Source: Cyanophora paradoxa
Lineage: Eukaryota > Glaucocystophyceae > Cyanophorales > Cyanophoraceae
DNA length: 60,917 bases
Assembly (NCBI GenBank): GCA_004431415.1
Contig: QPMI01000512.1
Span: forward strand, 1 to 60,917
Direction: 5' to 3'
The translations under genes were made by a program, and so were the position numbers. Below, one piece after another: positions 1 to 9,422 of the stretch (its first letter is position 1; each line of letters begins with the position of its first letter). The notes beneath the pieces are model-generated. The model did not search any database, was not told the DNA's origin, and saw nothing but the letters and a program-made list of their open reading frames with translations.

Positions 1-1306
1 TTATTGGGGCGTTGATAAACAATTCAAGCCTTCTCGTGTTGAGGTGCTCCAATTGCGGATCCGGGCAATCTGTTCTCCTCTACTGGTGCTACCACTCGTG
101 TGGTCTTCTATCTCCCTCGCTACAATTGGTGCAATGGTATTAGCCTCCAAGTTACCATTCCATCGGCGAAGGCGCTGACTGCCATCGCCAAGACCTCGGC
201 TGACTGCTCGGCTGATCTATTCAATACTGGATTCGTCCGCGGGCTTCCTGGCTCGTTTGTTCAGCGAGTCAGCATTAAATACGGGTCGTATGAGCAAATT
301 ATTCCCGCTGAGCGACTGGTAGATTACGCTTTCCTGGCTAACACTCCGGCTGAATTCGACCAAAAGAAGCGCAAGCATGGGCTGCATCTCGGACCGAAGG
401 TGGAGGGCGGCAACCAAGCCGTTTTTTTATCTTAAGAGCTTCTCGATGCTGCGCGTGCCCATCGGTGCGCTCCCATCCGAAATCGCGGTCGAAGTATATT
501 TCCAAACCCCTGCGCTGCTCGAAACTGCGGCGGTTCCTGGCGTTTACGCTCAGAATAACACGACTGCAATTACTGCTGCCAATTCGACCGATGGCGAGAC
601 GACGCTTGCTGTTGCGGCTGCTTTCGGAAATATTAAGACCTTAGCTCACCCTAATGCCACTGCGATTTTCGATAGTGCGGCTCTCACACCTACACCTGCT
701 CTTGCGAATCTGGAAATGACGACCCCTCGTATTATGGATGGCTGTTAACATCGATGAGGAAACGATGGGCGAAATCATTACTCGTGTTAAGACCTCTGGC
801 ATCGCCATCCCCTACACTGATATTCAGTTTGCGGATTATACCGGTCTTGCTCTCGGCTCTGGTCTGCGCCTGTCACTATCTCAAATTTCGGGACCGTTTA
901 CGCACTTGTTGTCAAGGTTCGCGACGAAAACACACTGGGCGATAATAAAGGAGGGCACTCTACTGTCCGCACCTTGCCTTCGATGATAATGTCGTGATGC
1001 AAGTTCTAAATAACAACAATTACCTATACTGGTGTGTGCAATCCGCGGCTATGGAGCTCGCCGATAAATTCAAGATGACCAACTGGATCGATAGCAACAA
1101 GCGCCCCATTTACACTGGCTTTTGCTCTCGATGGTAAAGCGGCGCTCAAAGGTGAGAAGGCGACTGGCTACGTCGATCTAACACAATCAGCGTCGAGCTT
1201 CCTAATCCTCACACCCAATGGCACACCCCTCGCCACCTGGACAAAGGTCGGTGTTCAGATCTCGGCTTACTGCCACAATATTCTTGTAATGAATCGGTCT
1301 CAGTAG
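1..1306 (+). pseudogene. Major capsid protein (double jelly-roll), 5'-truncated and frameshifted
   Basis: The 3' portion of a PLV/Polinton-type major capsid gene, cut off by the window edge. The reading moves through several frames: about 100-435, about 440-735, about 738-990, then two more segments to the TAG at 1304-1306. Joined, they follow the order of a jelly-roll capsid protein. A middle stretch (MLRVPIGALPSEI) recalls the conserved centre of these proteins, and the last residues (YCHNILVMNRSQ) resemble the C-terminus of the capsid gene at 8145-9370 (YALRHNVMVLNGY). At least four indels in 1.3 kb point to decay or poor consensus. Capsid identity is inferred from these resemblances and from the ATPase downstream. 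Confidence 0.6.
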
Positions 1307-1333
1307 AATATCGGCATGAGGAATCTCGCGGGC

Positions 1334-1407
1334 AAAATTTGATGTCATTTTTCTGACGTTTTCCATAGGAAAACTACTTAAAGAAAAGGCAAATACATAG
1401 AGTAAAG
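1334..1407 (+). promoter_or_regulatory. Bipartite promoter-like motif shared with Element 2
   Basis: AAAATTTGA at 1334-1342 is followed 31 bases later by TACTTAAAGAA (1374-1384) and then ACATAGAGTAAAGG (1394-1407), 17 bases before the ATG at 1425. The same boxes in the same order precede two genes of Element 2 (11368-11450 and 11884-11946). The repetition ahead of three start codons in two elements is what marks it as regulatory; its function is inferred. Confidence 0.5.
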
Positions 1408-1424
1408 GGAAGGAAAGATCAAAA

Positions 1425-2359
1425 ATGCCGATGGGAAAACCTTACACTCAGGAGACATTCATTCAGAAAGCCAATGAAGTTCATGGAGAAGGGCGTTACG
1501 ATTATTCCAAAGCGAATTACTCAGGCTGTTACACGAAAATCACAATTATCTGTAAGAAATTAATTGTTCTTCTGCAAAACATATCTATGGTCAGGGATGC
1601 AATTCGTGCAATCGGAAAGATGGGGTATCCAAGCAAGCACACCGTGTTACTAAGGAAGGCTTTATTGAACGATCCAAAGAAATACATGGAGATAAATATG
1701 ATTACAGCCTTGTGGAGTTTGAAACAATGAAAGACAAGGTCAAGCTCAAATGTAACGGATGTGGGCTGTTATTCGATGTCTCTCCTCGAAACCACATCCA
1801 TATAAAAATGGATGTCCTGACTGTGGACGAAAACAAAGTTCAGAAAGCTCTTCGTTTAACTACTGATGAGTTTATTGAGCGAGCAAATGCAATCCATGGA
1901 AATAGATATGATTATAGAAAGGTTACATATGAAACTTCTGCAACAAAAGTAACTATAATATGCTTGTGGTAAAGAATTCGATCAAACTCCAAACTCACAT
2001 TTGGAAGGGGCTGGGTGTCATCTTGCAACTTATCGAAGGGAGAGATGATTATTCAAAACGTCCTCGAAGATATTGGTCTAGATTTTGAAACACAACACAC
2101 ATTCGAAGACTGTAAACTGCAAAACTGTCTTAGATTTGACTTCTATATCCCAAGCCTTAAAATTGCAATCGAATATGACGGAATTCAGCATTTCAAAGCC
2201 GTTCCATTCTTTGGAGGGGAAGAGCACCTACAATTGACAAAACTGCGCGATAGTATCAAAAGTAGATACTGTGCAACAAATGGTATTGCCCTGCTGCGAA
2301 TTGCATACACCGAAAAAGATGTTAATGGGGCTATTAAAAAATTCTTAATGTCGTTCTAA
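1425..2359 (+). pseudogene. Zinc-module / Vsr-like PD-(D/E)xK endonuclease remnant
   Basis: A gene broken into at least three frames (1425-about 1550, about 1550-1850, then to 2359). The N-terminal part has three repeats of the module FIxxAxxxHGxxYDY (near 1447, 1665 and 1870). Zinc-type CxxC pairs lie between them (GCNSC and CNGCG). The last 114 residues form a small nuclease-like domain with LRFDFYIPSLKIAIEYDGIQ, the D...ExDG pattern of Vsr/DUF559 nucleases. Proteins of this build occur as free-standing or homing endonucleases in large DNA viruses and phages. It sits between capsid and ATPase genes of Element 1 and has its own promoter-like motif, so it may be a selfish gene within the element. 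Confidence 0.55.
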
Positions 2360-2405
2360 ATACAAAGATCTTATTTTTATATGTTTCTTATAAGGGAAAG
2401 CAAAT

Positions 2406-3062
2406 ATGACTGGAAACGTGAGTATAGAAGATCTTGCGGAATTCGACCCGGCAAGTCTTTCATTCCCTTGCCGTTTACTTGCTGTCGGAAAAACGGGAGT
2501 AGGTAAGTCAGTATTCTTAAAATACCTGCTTTACCACAACGAGGACAAGATAGATTCGGTGATGATATTCGCTTCCACGATCTGGAACCATCAATATGAC
2601 AATGTCACATCGTATTTGTATGAGGATTTCGATCATAAGCTGATCGACAATATAATACAGAAACGCAAGGAGCGAATCAAGAAAAAGGAGAAAGTCGGTA
2701 ACCTGTTAATCATACTCGATGATTTCATTGACAATCCAAGTCTTCGATGTCAGGAAGAGGTGAACCTATATTAAATCAGCTATTCACGTCGGGGCGCCAT
2801 TTATTCATATCTGTGTGGATTCTGTCACAAAAACTCACTAAGATTTCGCCGACACTTAGGGTTAACTCCGAATATATCTTTCTATTCTCGCTGCCCAACA
2901 GAAAAGAGATGGAGAGTGCTGAGACGAGTTAATCCATACGAAAAGCATTGGTTGAGAAGGTATGACGAATACAGTCACAGCTATCAGGTTATCTGCATTG
3001 ACAACTCGAAATATAGCCTGGAATTCTCTGTGGCAAGGCTGATCCGGTGCCTGACGAATTAA
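2406..3062 (+). pseudogene. FtsK/HerA-type genome-packaging ATPase (A32-like), frameshifted
   Basis: Packaging ATPase of Element 1, which would drive DNA into the capsid. Walker A (GKTGVGKS) lies about 28 residues from the start and Walker B (LLIILDDF) about 100 residues in. The arginine-bearing segment FTSGRHLFISVWILSQ matches the sensor region of the group. The frame changes near 2750 (LRC to GRGEPILNQLF) and again near 2925, ending at TAA 3060-3062. Length after joining, about 218 codons, equals the intact ATPase of Element 2 (220 aa). The order capsid-nuclease-ATPase is normal for PLVs. Family assignment is firm; whether it is functional is doubtful. Confidence 0.75.
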
Positions 3063-3143
3063 ATTCAAGCGGTTCTTTAAAAACGGTGGAAGAGATAAAG
3101 CCCGCTGGTAAACAGCGGTAAAACAGAGCTCCACAGAGGTAAA

Positions 3144-3320
3144 TGGCGACCAACCCCAAACACCGATATAACGAAACCTGTGAGTGGAAACGTCGCCACC
3201 TTAAAGCGATCCACCAAAAGAATAATCGAAGCCGACCTACTTAAAGACCCCAATCTATTGCTGGCATACCAAGAAAAGCGCCGCCCAAAATTTGCAAAGA
3301 AATTGGGTAAATTTGAATAA
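3144..3320 (+). pseudogene. Small basic protein, one frameshift
   Basis: A short gene of about 58 codons starting ATGGCGACCAACCC. The start frame stops early, but dropping one A near 3161 opens a Lys/Arg-rich frame to TAA 3318-3320, ending KFAKKLGKFE. It lies between the ATPase and the basic structural gene and reads the same way. I recognise no family. The call rests on good amino-acid composition after the shift and on the tight spacing, so it is tentative. Confidence 0.35.
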
Positions 3321-3339
3321 ATTTCTCGCATAATGATAA

Positions 3340-4009
3340 ATGCCACCCAAGAACTCGCGGAAAGCTATCCAAATGGAAGATCAAAGCGCTGTTGTCGCTG
3401 GCAAGATTAATCCTGCGGAGGATGCCGGTCGCACTGGCGGTGCTGCCGCTTTGACCAAATAGATTTCGATCTGATTGACCCGAATACAAAGGTTTCAGAG
3501 CGTGCTCAAAAGGTGGATGCTAAGCGGGAGCCGGTCGATTCCACTGATAGAAAGCTGGCGGATCAATCCCTCGCCGAATCACAGCTCACAGGCGAAAAGC
3601 TAACCGATAATAAGGTGGTAAAAGCCGAAGCAACAGCCGCTTTACCTGCATCGATGGAAGCCCCTAAAAAGCGGGCATCTGTCTATGTGACCAAGGCGAG
3701 AAAGTCGGTCAGGAATTAGAGGAGAAGTTTAGGGCTCTGGAAGCGCGTTTAGCTACCTACGACACTACTGTGAGAGCCTTTGATGATTTCACTAAGGACT
3801 ATAAACAGCGCAAATTAATTAAGCAAGCTGTTCGAGTGGAGATGGAAAAGAAGCGGGCAACTGTTCCCGATGTTCAGACAGTCGAAAGAAAAGAGACAGT
3901 CATAGCTGAAAATGCACCAAAGCCGGGCGGTTTCGTTAACCCATCGGGTGTGCATGCACAGCCGGGTGCCAATCTGTCATCTATGTTCGGTGGGCGTCGT
4001 CGCTTCTAA
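3340..4009 (+). pseudogene. Basic, Ala/Lys-rich structural protein, frameshifted
   Basis: About 222 codons in three frames: 3340-3462 (starts MPPKNSRKAIQ), then about 3460-3716, then about 3715-4009. The middle is charged and probably disordered, followed by a likely coiled coil (EEKFRALEARLATYD). The C-terminus ends in NLSSMFGGRRRF. The gene at 10359-11105 in Element 2 has the same layout: basic start, charged middle and a short hydrophobic then Arg-rich end. It may therefore be the equivalent minor virion or DNA-condensing protein. No family recognised; function inferred from position and composition only. Confidence 0.45.
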
Positions 4010-4232
4010 TGTGCAAGTCGTTCAAACATAAATGAATCCGCCCGTATTTAGAGCGGGTCTTAATATGAATTCCCTTGCAAAAGGGACAGGTCGGCTCCAC
4101 AAACACCATTATAAGGTCGACTAATTCGTATGGGAACAGGCGAGCAAGTAACACCCTCATTCCCTTTTCTTTTCTCCAATATTTAATACGTTGTGCAATA
4201 TTAGGGTCGATGAATTTCATCACACAATGCAT
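3981..4232 (-). CDS. Small zinc-binding protein (83 aa)
   Basis: Opposite-strand gene whose 3' end overlaps the last 29 bases of the structural gene. The sequence has a CPFCKGIH...HLC arrangement in its second half, typical of a small zinc site, and a natural mix of hydrophobic and charged residues (YELVDLIMVFVEPT). It starts 4 bases from the divergent gene at 4237. No family recognised. The overlapping plus-strand frame 4075-4236 looks like its shadow. Confidence 0.45.
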   Translation of the reverse strand: MHCVMKFIDPNIAQRIKYWRKEKGMRVLLARLFPYELVDLIMVFVEPTCPFCKGIHIKTRSKYGRIHLCLNDLHIRSDDAHRT

Positions 4233-4236
4233 TGAG

Positions 4237-4557
4237 ATGTTTCACCTGCATTTCATATCTCACTGTAAGTCCGGATGCTGCGACACAACCGTAGAGTTTG
4301 ACATTTCGGACGAGGATAATGGAGGTAGGCGATCATCTGTATATTCCAACCACAGCGATAATCACGATCGTCCCCGATCTCGATCGCCCTCGCCTGTGCC
4401 TGCGAACTCCAATATAGTCCCACAGACAGCAATAGAAGACGTGCAAGTATCCTATATAAGACGCCGCTCGTGCCCTAATTCCGTGGAAGGTCATTTTCGC
4501 GTTGATTCCCCGTATCCGCCAATAAATCCGCTTTATTTGGGCGAATACGATCGCTGA
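4237..4557 (+). CDS. Hypothetical protein, Cys-rich start and Ser/Arg-rich linker
   Basis: About 106 codons from the in-frame ATG at 4237. This start is preferred over 4075, because the earlier part is antisense to the 3981-4232 gene. The first 20 residues contain HCKSGCC. The centre is an SR-rich linker (RPRSRSPSPVPANS), and the end is Pro/Tyr-rich (PYPPINPLYLGEYDR). A TATTTTCGCGTTAAATAGTA motif follows it, serving the next gene. Unrecognised; low-complexity composition allows that it is not translated. Confidence 0.35.
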   Translation: MFHLHFISHCKSGCCDTTVEFDISDEDNGGRRSSVYSNHSDNHDRPRSRSPSPVPANSNIVPQTAIEDVQVSYIRRRSCPNSVEGHFRVDSPYPPINPLYLGEYDR

Positions 4558-4584
4558 AACTATTTTCGCGTTAAATAGTATCGA

Positions 4585-4725
4585 ATGCCCGACCCCGATC
4601 TCTACGCGATCCTATACAGGAAACGCGCGCAATACGCATTGGAAGTCGCTATTAAAAAACGTAGAGAAGAACTCGCTTCGATCACAAAAAATGACAGCTC
4701 AGAAAATGATTTAAAGAAGAAATAG
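4585..4725 (+). CDS. Very small Lys-rich protein (46 aa)
   Basis: A 46-codon gene starting MPDPDLYAILYRKRAQY and ending in NDLKKK. It is supported mainly by a variant of the Element 1 promoter motif just upstream (ACTATTTTCGCGTTAAATAG, 4560-4579) and by a complete frame with good composition. Too short to place in a family. Confidence 0.4.
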   Translation: MPDPDLYAILYRKRAQYALEVAIKKRREELASITKNDSSENDLKKK

Positions 4726-4739
4726 GAAATACGACTGAT

Positions 4740-4764
4740 AAAATATTTTCTCCGCTTATAGTAA
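4740..4764 (+). promoter_or_regulatory. Element 1 promoter motif before 4776 gene
   Basis: AAAATATTTTCTCCGCTTA followed by TAGTAA, ending 11 bases before the ATG at 4776. Nearly the same string occurs at 5181-5206 and 23373-23398, each a fixed short distance from a start codon. Confidence 0.6.
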
Positions 4765-4775
4765 GGAACGAAAAG

Positions 4776-5033
4776 ATGACCACCATCGCTGCTGTAAATA
4801 TTGAGGCAAAGCTTGTCACTGAGGACATGAAGAAAGGCGACGGACTTAATTATCGGATCCGTGAAATCATCAAAATGCGGAATCGGTATAACGAGGATCC
4901 CGAATATCGCGAATTCAAGAAGAAGATGGCTTGGAATCGTATTATCGTCGCAAAGCCGAGGAGGGAAGCCATATGGGAAAGCGGGGGCGCCCCCGTAAGT
5001 ATTAGAAAACGCAAAACTCTCGATTGCCGCTGA
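4776..5033 (+). CDS. Hypothetical protein (85 aa)
   Basis: Begins 11 bases after a clear Element 1 promoter motif, which fixes the start. The residues are mostly charged with a likely helical middle (NYRIREIIKMRNRYNEDPEYREFKKKM), and there are no Cys clusters or membrane segments. It lies immediately upstream of the primase gene. No family recognised. Confidence 0.5.
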   Translation: MTTIAAVNIEAKLVTEDMKKGDGLNYRIREIIKMRNRYNEDPEYREFKKKMAWNRIIVAKPRREAIWESGGAPVSIRKRKTLDCR

Positions 5034-5180
5034 GCGCATTCCTTATTTTTCGTGCGGCTTTCCGATGTAAATCGGGAAGCTCCTTACCATACTATCGATT
5101 GCCCCGATGCTAATCGATTTATCATCGGGAAAAAACTGTAAAGGGATTTAAGGATAATGCGCAAAAAATGAACAACCTGA

Positions 5181-5206
5181 AAAATATTTTCTCCGCTTAG
5201 AGTAAA
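5181..5206 (+). promoter_or_regulatory. Element 1 promoter motif before primase
   Basis: AAAATATTTTCTCCGCTTAG then AGTAAA, ending 9 bases before ATG 5216. The 175 bases between the 4776 gene and this motif hold no other feature I can support. Confidence 0.6.
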
Positions 5207-5215
5207 ACAGAGAAG

Positions 5216-5951
5216 ATGGACGCTATCACGAAATTCGCATTCTCTAATGTCAAGGGCACCTTTCTGAAATGTCTGACTGGTTCTCGCAATACGTCTAATT
5301 TGGTTGAGTTAACCGATGATGAAATTATTGAGCGCATCAATAACTCAAAGAAACGGGACAATATGACCTATCCTACATGGGCGAATGCATACAACCTGAT
5401 CAAGTGACTCGTGTTTATCTGGATCTGGACAAGTTCGTTGATCTGAAACCTGATGTAGCCGACAACTATAAGGAAGCCGAAGAGATCATCAGGGAAATGC
5501 GCAAGAAATTGCAAACCCTGTCGGGATCTACAATTGCGGTTGCTGTTCGCCATCGCCGGGTTCATTTAATCAAAGAGAATGTCACTAAGTTCAAGATTTC
5601 CGGGCATTTCGTATTTACCGATCTGGTCTGCCGCCACGAAGACATTCCAAAGCTTTTTAAAGCGATGGGTCTCATCAAAAATGTCGAGTTCGATAGTGGC
5701 GTTTATGGAACAACTCAAAACCTGATCTGCCTCCGTTGCTGCAAAGGCGAAGCTTTGGACGCTCAAAGCAAATCAAAGCACGATGTCGATAAGAATGTGG
5801 TGTTCACTAAGTTCATTGATTGCGAAAAAGAGGGCATGCACGATGGCTTTTTCCTGGTGCAATGTTTCGATCGCCCCACCAAGTGGGTGGAAGTAGACAC
5901 CATGTCAGCCTTTGCGGTCGATAAACCAAAGGAAGCTACAAAAGCTGAGCT
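5216..5951 (+). pseudogene. Archaeo-eukaryotic primase, N-terminal part of a primase-helicase broken by Element 2
   Basis: The start is fixed by the motif at 5181. One indel near 5405 moves the frame from 5216-5407 into 5377-5955. The primase core is clear: YLDLDKF supplies the DxD metal site, KISGHFVF the SxH motif, and FDSGVYG the third acidic motif. The stop just inside the repeat at 5953-5955 is created by the insertion. Removing Element 2 and one copy of the 9-bp duplication rejoins this frame in register with 16949 onward (...KAELTKPEE...). The full protein would be an AEP primase with an SF3 helicase, the replication protein of many PLVs and virophages. Confidence 0.8.
5943..5951. repeat. 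Target-site duplication, left copy (AGCTGAGCT)
   Basis: Pairs with AGCTCAGCT at 16949-16957, eight of nine bases identical. Taking nine bases as the duplication restores the primase-helicase frame; the exact 4-base match AGCT alone would not. The two copies are also reverse complements of each other, so inverted identity runs through them. Confidence 0.6.
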
Positions 5952-6130
5952 GTGAGCATTACACCCAAAAATTACCCCAATATAATTTGCCCCTTCAAGC
6001 AATATCCGCATGATTCCCAGTAACCCAATCCCCAATCTCAGTAAATCTCAGTAAGCCTCAGTCACAATCTATTTTATTTAATCGAAGTTATATCTAAAAT
6101 CTAATCAATCGAAGTTATATGCATTACACC
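5952..6130 (+). repeat. Terminal inverted repeat, left
   Basis: Begins GTGAGCATTACACCC. All 179 bases match the reverse complement of 16770-16948. Inside it are direct repeats such as TCGAAGTTATAT (twice) and CTCAGTAA (twice). Confidence 0.9.
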
Positions 6131-6492
6131 AAATTTTACCGCATTTTATTTACGACATTCAGTAACAACGAGAGATTCCCGATGATACACCCAATATACC
6201 CATATTTCTCGATTGAATCCATAAAAAACAACAAACCATAACTAACACCCGTTACACTTTAAATTTTCCGATTGATTCACATTACACCCATGAGTTGTAA
6301 GATGACATAATACCCATTTCACGGAAGAGATTAACGCGCTGTTGACATACATAATATCTTCCTTTCTCTTTTGTGTAATTCACCAAATCTTTCCACGGGT
6401 TTCTACACATCATATGTTTTCATTCCATGTTAAATACTTTCTCGGAACCAGAGTAACAGTTAAACCACTCGAACGATTTTTAAATTCCTCTT
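6131..6492. other. Subterminal non-coding region of Element 2
   Basis: AT-rich with no convincing frame. It repeats short strings related to the terminal repeat, such as ATTACACC, CGTTACAC and ACATTACACCC near 6246 and 6281. These could be sites for integrase or replication proteins, but that is inference. Confidence 0.4.
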
Positions 6493-6738
6493 CTATTTCC
6501 TTTCGTTTATTTTCAATTCGTCTAATCGTTTTTCGCAATCTATGTGGTTTAATATCCTCGAATTTCCCTCATCTTCTTCTCTGTTTTCTTCTTCTTTGGC
6601 TCTCTCTAAATTCTGTTCCTCCCGGTGTTTCTCACAATAGACAGTATATCTTTGAGATTCATAGCTGAAAAAGTCATGGGATCTTCGAACTGTGCAGCAT
6701 CCACAATCTTCATATGTTTCCGTCGTTTCCCACCCCAT
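6493..6738 (-). CDS. Small Cys/His-rich protein (81 aa)
   Basis: The N-terminal half has YEDCGCCTVRRSHDFF and then YCEKHREEQ, a pattern of closely spaced Cys and His that suggests a zinc site. The C-terminal half is strongly acidic and probably helical (RAKEEENREEDEGN). It diverges from the RING gene at 6836. Small proteins of this shape are common next to PLV termini. The antisense frame 6342-6668 is a shadow. Confidence 0.45.
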   Translation of the reverse strand: MGWETTETYEDCGCCTVRRSHDFFSYESQRYTVYCEKHREEQNLERAKEEENREEDEGNSRILNHIDCEKRLDELKINERK

Positions 6739-6835
6739 CGTTATTACTACCTCTCAAATTCCTTTTAAACTCTGTCAATTTTTGTCCCGATGCAAAAAAT
6801 GACGCTCTTTTTTAAGAGTTTATAACTTTGTAACC

Positions 6836-7303
6836 ATGGAACAATACCTTAACTTTTTCAAGCAAAACAACATAACCTATAAGGATGTTTCACATGTATT
6901 TGCGAAAAGTTTCGAAAGAGGATATATTATGATTGCACAGTTAGCAGTGAAAACACCAGAGATGGTTTATATTGCTCAATTGAAAAAAGACACGGCACCA
7001 TGTTTCCGAATTCAGGGTTACATAAAAAATGCTGTGGTTGTTATCAAAAATGAAGATTTCATAGTTTCTCCTGAATTCAAAGAGAACCATGTAAGAGATT
7101 TTCTTAGCCACCCATACAATTGTAATGTTTGTCTCGATGATAAGGAAAATGGGATAAGATGTGATACATGTAATGCTTCCGTTTGTTACAAATGTTGGGC
7201 GGAAATGAGCATGAATACAAATAAGAAATGTCCGGCATGCCGTAAAGATTTAGATTACCCGTTTATAATCCAAAATGGACTTAATACATTCGTTGTTGTC
7301 TAA
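6836..7303 (+). CDS. RING-finger protein (155 aa)
   Basis: The C-terminal third is a RING-type domain: CNVCLDD, CDTC, CYKCW and CPACRK in the right spacing, with a Cys in place of the usual central His. Such domains bind E2 enzymes and transfer ubiquitin. The first 90 residues are unrecognised (starts MEQYLNFFKQNN). Element 1 has a similar-sized RING protein at 19113-19607, with the RING also at the end and a similar N-terminal part, so the two may be homologous. A role in host ubiquitin control is inferred. Confidence 0.75.
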   Translation: MEQYLNFFKQNNITYKDVSHVFAKSFERGYIMIAQLAVKTPEMVYIAQLKKDTAPCFRIQGYIKNAVVVIKNEDFIVSPEFKENHVRDFLSHPYNCNVCLDDKENGIRCDTCNASVCYKCWAEMSMNTNKKCPACRKDLDYPFIIQNGLNTFVVV

Positions 7304-7402
7304 ACTGTTATCGTCGTGGGTTCATTACTAATTCTTATTGATTCTCTCTTTTTATCGCTCGTCTCTTAACAAACTTCTTAAAGCCCTTCATATCATCGTC
7401 TG

Positions 7403-8065
7403 TTAGTATTGCCCGATCAGTATATATTTTATATCATACCCTTGCAATCCAGTTATGACAGTTTGGTAATTGTAACCCCATAGTCTATGAAGTTCCTTGT
7501 AAGTCTTCTTATCGAGACCCCCATTATACTCATCAAAGGCGCAATTGAACTCTTTTTCGTTCCCAAGAATATTGAAAAATACTACGAACTCAACATTTCG
7601 ACGAATGGTAGTAGAAATAGAGCATAAACGTTGAGTATTAATAATTACTGTAATCGAATAATGACGGGCTGTCGTAATCAATTTAGAAAGGACAGCTGAA
7701 TTATGCATATCCAAAGAAGAACCTATCATATCGTCTAAGATTATAACCAAATTATTACGCTTCTCATTATTCTCAATTCGTTTCTTTTGCATGCTAATGA
7801 GTTTCACTACTACATTATCGTCCCATTCCTCATAGATATTATCAGGATGCGTTATATCTCTGAATTGACCAGTAAACGCAGTAGAACTAAAGACTACAAT
7901 CTGATCGATCTTATCCCTCAGTTCATAAAGTAGATATTTGCAGTAAGTTGTCTTACCAGAATTGCTGCGCCCACATAATAAAAAACGCGTGCTTAATTTA
8001 ACTGTTCTTGCAGGCTCAAACTCTGGGATGTCATTCAAATCAATATCCATTCCTGTGTTATCCAT
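7403..8065 (-). CDS. Genome-packaging ATPase (A32/FtsK-HerA type), intact
   Basis: 220 codons, uninterrupted. Walker A (CGRSNSGKTTYCKY) lies about 32 residues in and Walker B (NNLVIILDDMIG) about 105. The following HSITVIINTQRL segment carries the conserved Gln of the sensor region. Length matches PLV packaging ATPases. It reads leftward with the capsid gene starting about 80 bases upstream of it. The Element 1 copy at 2406-3062 is the same family but clearly diverged, so the two elements are not recent duplicates. Confidence 0.85.
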   Translation of the reverse strand: MDNTGMDIDLNDIPEFEPARTVKLSTRFLLCGRSNSGKTTYCKYLLYELRDKIDQIVVFSSTAFTGQFRDITHPDNIYEEWDDNVVVKLISMQKKRIENNEKRNNLVIILDDMIGSSLDMHNSAVLSKLITTARHYSITVIINTQRLCSISTTIRRNVEFVVFFNILGNEKEFNCAFDEYNGGLDKKTYKELHRLWGYNYQTVITGLQGYDIKYILIGQY

Positions 8066-8144
8066 TACAGTAATAAGATAAAAAACAAAATAAACCCCTT
8101 ACCTACTAATTTTGCGCTTCCTACTCTAACGAAAGAAAAGAACT

Positions 8145-9370
8145 TTAAAAGTTCGAGACTTTCAGGGTAGAGATGTTGTAGCCATTGAGGACCATAACAT
8201 TGTGTCGTAGGGCATAGATGTCAACCTGAACAGGAGCCGCATCAGTGCATCCCGAAACAGTGAGATCCATGTAGCTCGAACTGCTGTTGAAGAAATCCTG
8301 GTAACCCATAACCGAATTGTGGAGCGAATCTTTTCCGGACTTGGAAAGAACAATCCCGTAAACGTTTCCAGACTCGAATCCGTAGGTGGTATTGCCAACT
8401 GAAACACCCTTATAATGGGATGGAATGTGATTCATTGCCGAGAGGAAACCGGAAATGGGTTTGTTGGAGATATCAAGGAGCGATTGTTGTGGAAGATCTG
8501 GAACTGATCAATTTTAACAGCAGATTCATGACCACAGAAATCTGAGTGAGTGTAGGTGTTAAGTTTGTTCACCTCTCGAACAGTCATCAGAATCGAGTGA
8601 ACCAGACCGGAAACATTAGCGAGTGTAACCTCAACCGATTCACCAGCATCAGCGGTTTTGAGCGCTCGGGTCTTCTTGTGAATGACCTCTGTGATTGGGA
8701 TGCGAATGCCACCTTGTTCGTTCGCCATCTTCAAGAGTGTCTCAGCCTCAGCCGAAGCGATGTTAACGAATTGGCAGATCAGAGAGCAATCCGCAAAGGT
8801 AACAGATCCACCGGCAGGAACTTGGACAATCGCAGCATCACGGAAATCCACCTCAATCGTTGGCATATCTGCCAGTGTGCATAGTGGGAAGTAGGCATCG
8901 TCCCAGAAAGCAGCGGGGATTTTGACAATGTATTCCATAGCCTCATCTGTGCTTTCACGATCTGTCTCTTTGAAGTAACCGAGAGAAGCAAACATACTGC
9001 CCATAGTAGCGTGATCATTATCGACCAGGGCGTTTACAGTGATCCAATCACCAGGGATGATATACTTGAAACCACCATGAACGAAGCGGACCTCATTAAT
9101 GAAGGAGGAACCACCATTGGGGAGGGTGCAGGCTACCTCACCACCAGTGGCAATCTTGAAATAGAGGGAAACACCAGCAAGGAGTTGCTTGCGAGGTAGA
9201 TCAAAGTAAGCGGTATTCTTAAAGCCAAAAGTATTGCCTCGGGGACGAACTTGCTCGAGGAATGGTTTGTACTTGGGGTTGGTTCCAATTTGGAGACCAG
9301 GGGATAGATAAATTTGATCGGAACCGGGAGTTACGAGGAGTTCCTTAAGGGTAGTTGCAGTGAGTGCCAT
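8145..9370 (-). CDS. Major capsid protein, double jelly-roll (one frameshift)
   Basis: About 408 codons in two overlapping frames, 8432-9370 and 8145-8435. One indel near 8490 breaks the frame; past it the other frame gives DISNKPISGFLSAMNH. The N-terminus (MALTATTLKELLVTPGSDQ) and the strand-rich middle with RGNTFGFKNTAYFDLPRKQLL fit PLV capsid proteins. It forms the trimeric capsomer. The neighbours are the ATPase (same strand) and the penton gene, divergent across a 52-base gap. The single shift could be a consensus error. Confidence 0.75.
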
Positions 9371-9422
9371 CTCTTATGTTTAAAATACCAAAAGAAATTT
9401 TTAAAATGCTTTATTAGACAGA

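Noticed and set aside
4602-5039. 145-codon minus-strand frame
   Set aside because: Covers two plus-strand genes that each have a promoter motif; no motif of its own.
5952-5963. Element 2 ends as exact 4-bp (AGCT) target duplication
   Set aside because: It leaves the interrupted host gene out of frame; the 9-bp reading with one mismatch restores it.
6342-6668. 108-codon plus-strand frame near the left repeat of Element 2
   Set aside because: Antisense to the Cys/His-rich gene and biased to Phe/Leu/Ser.
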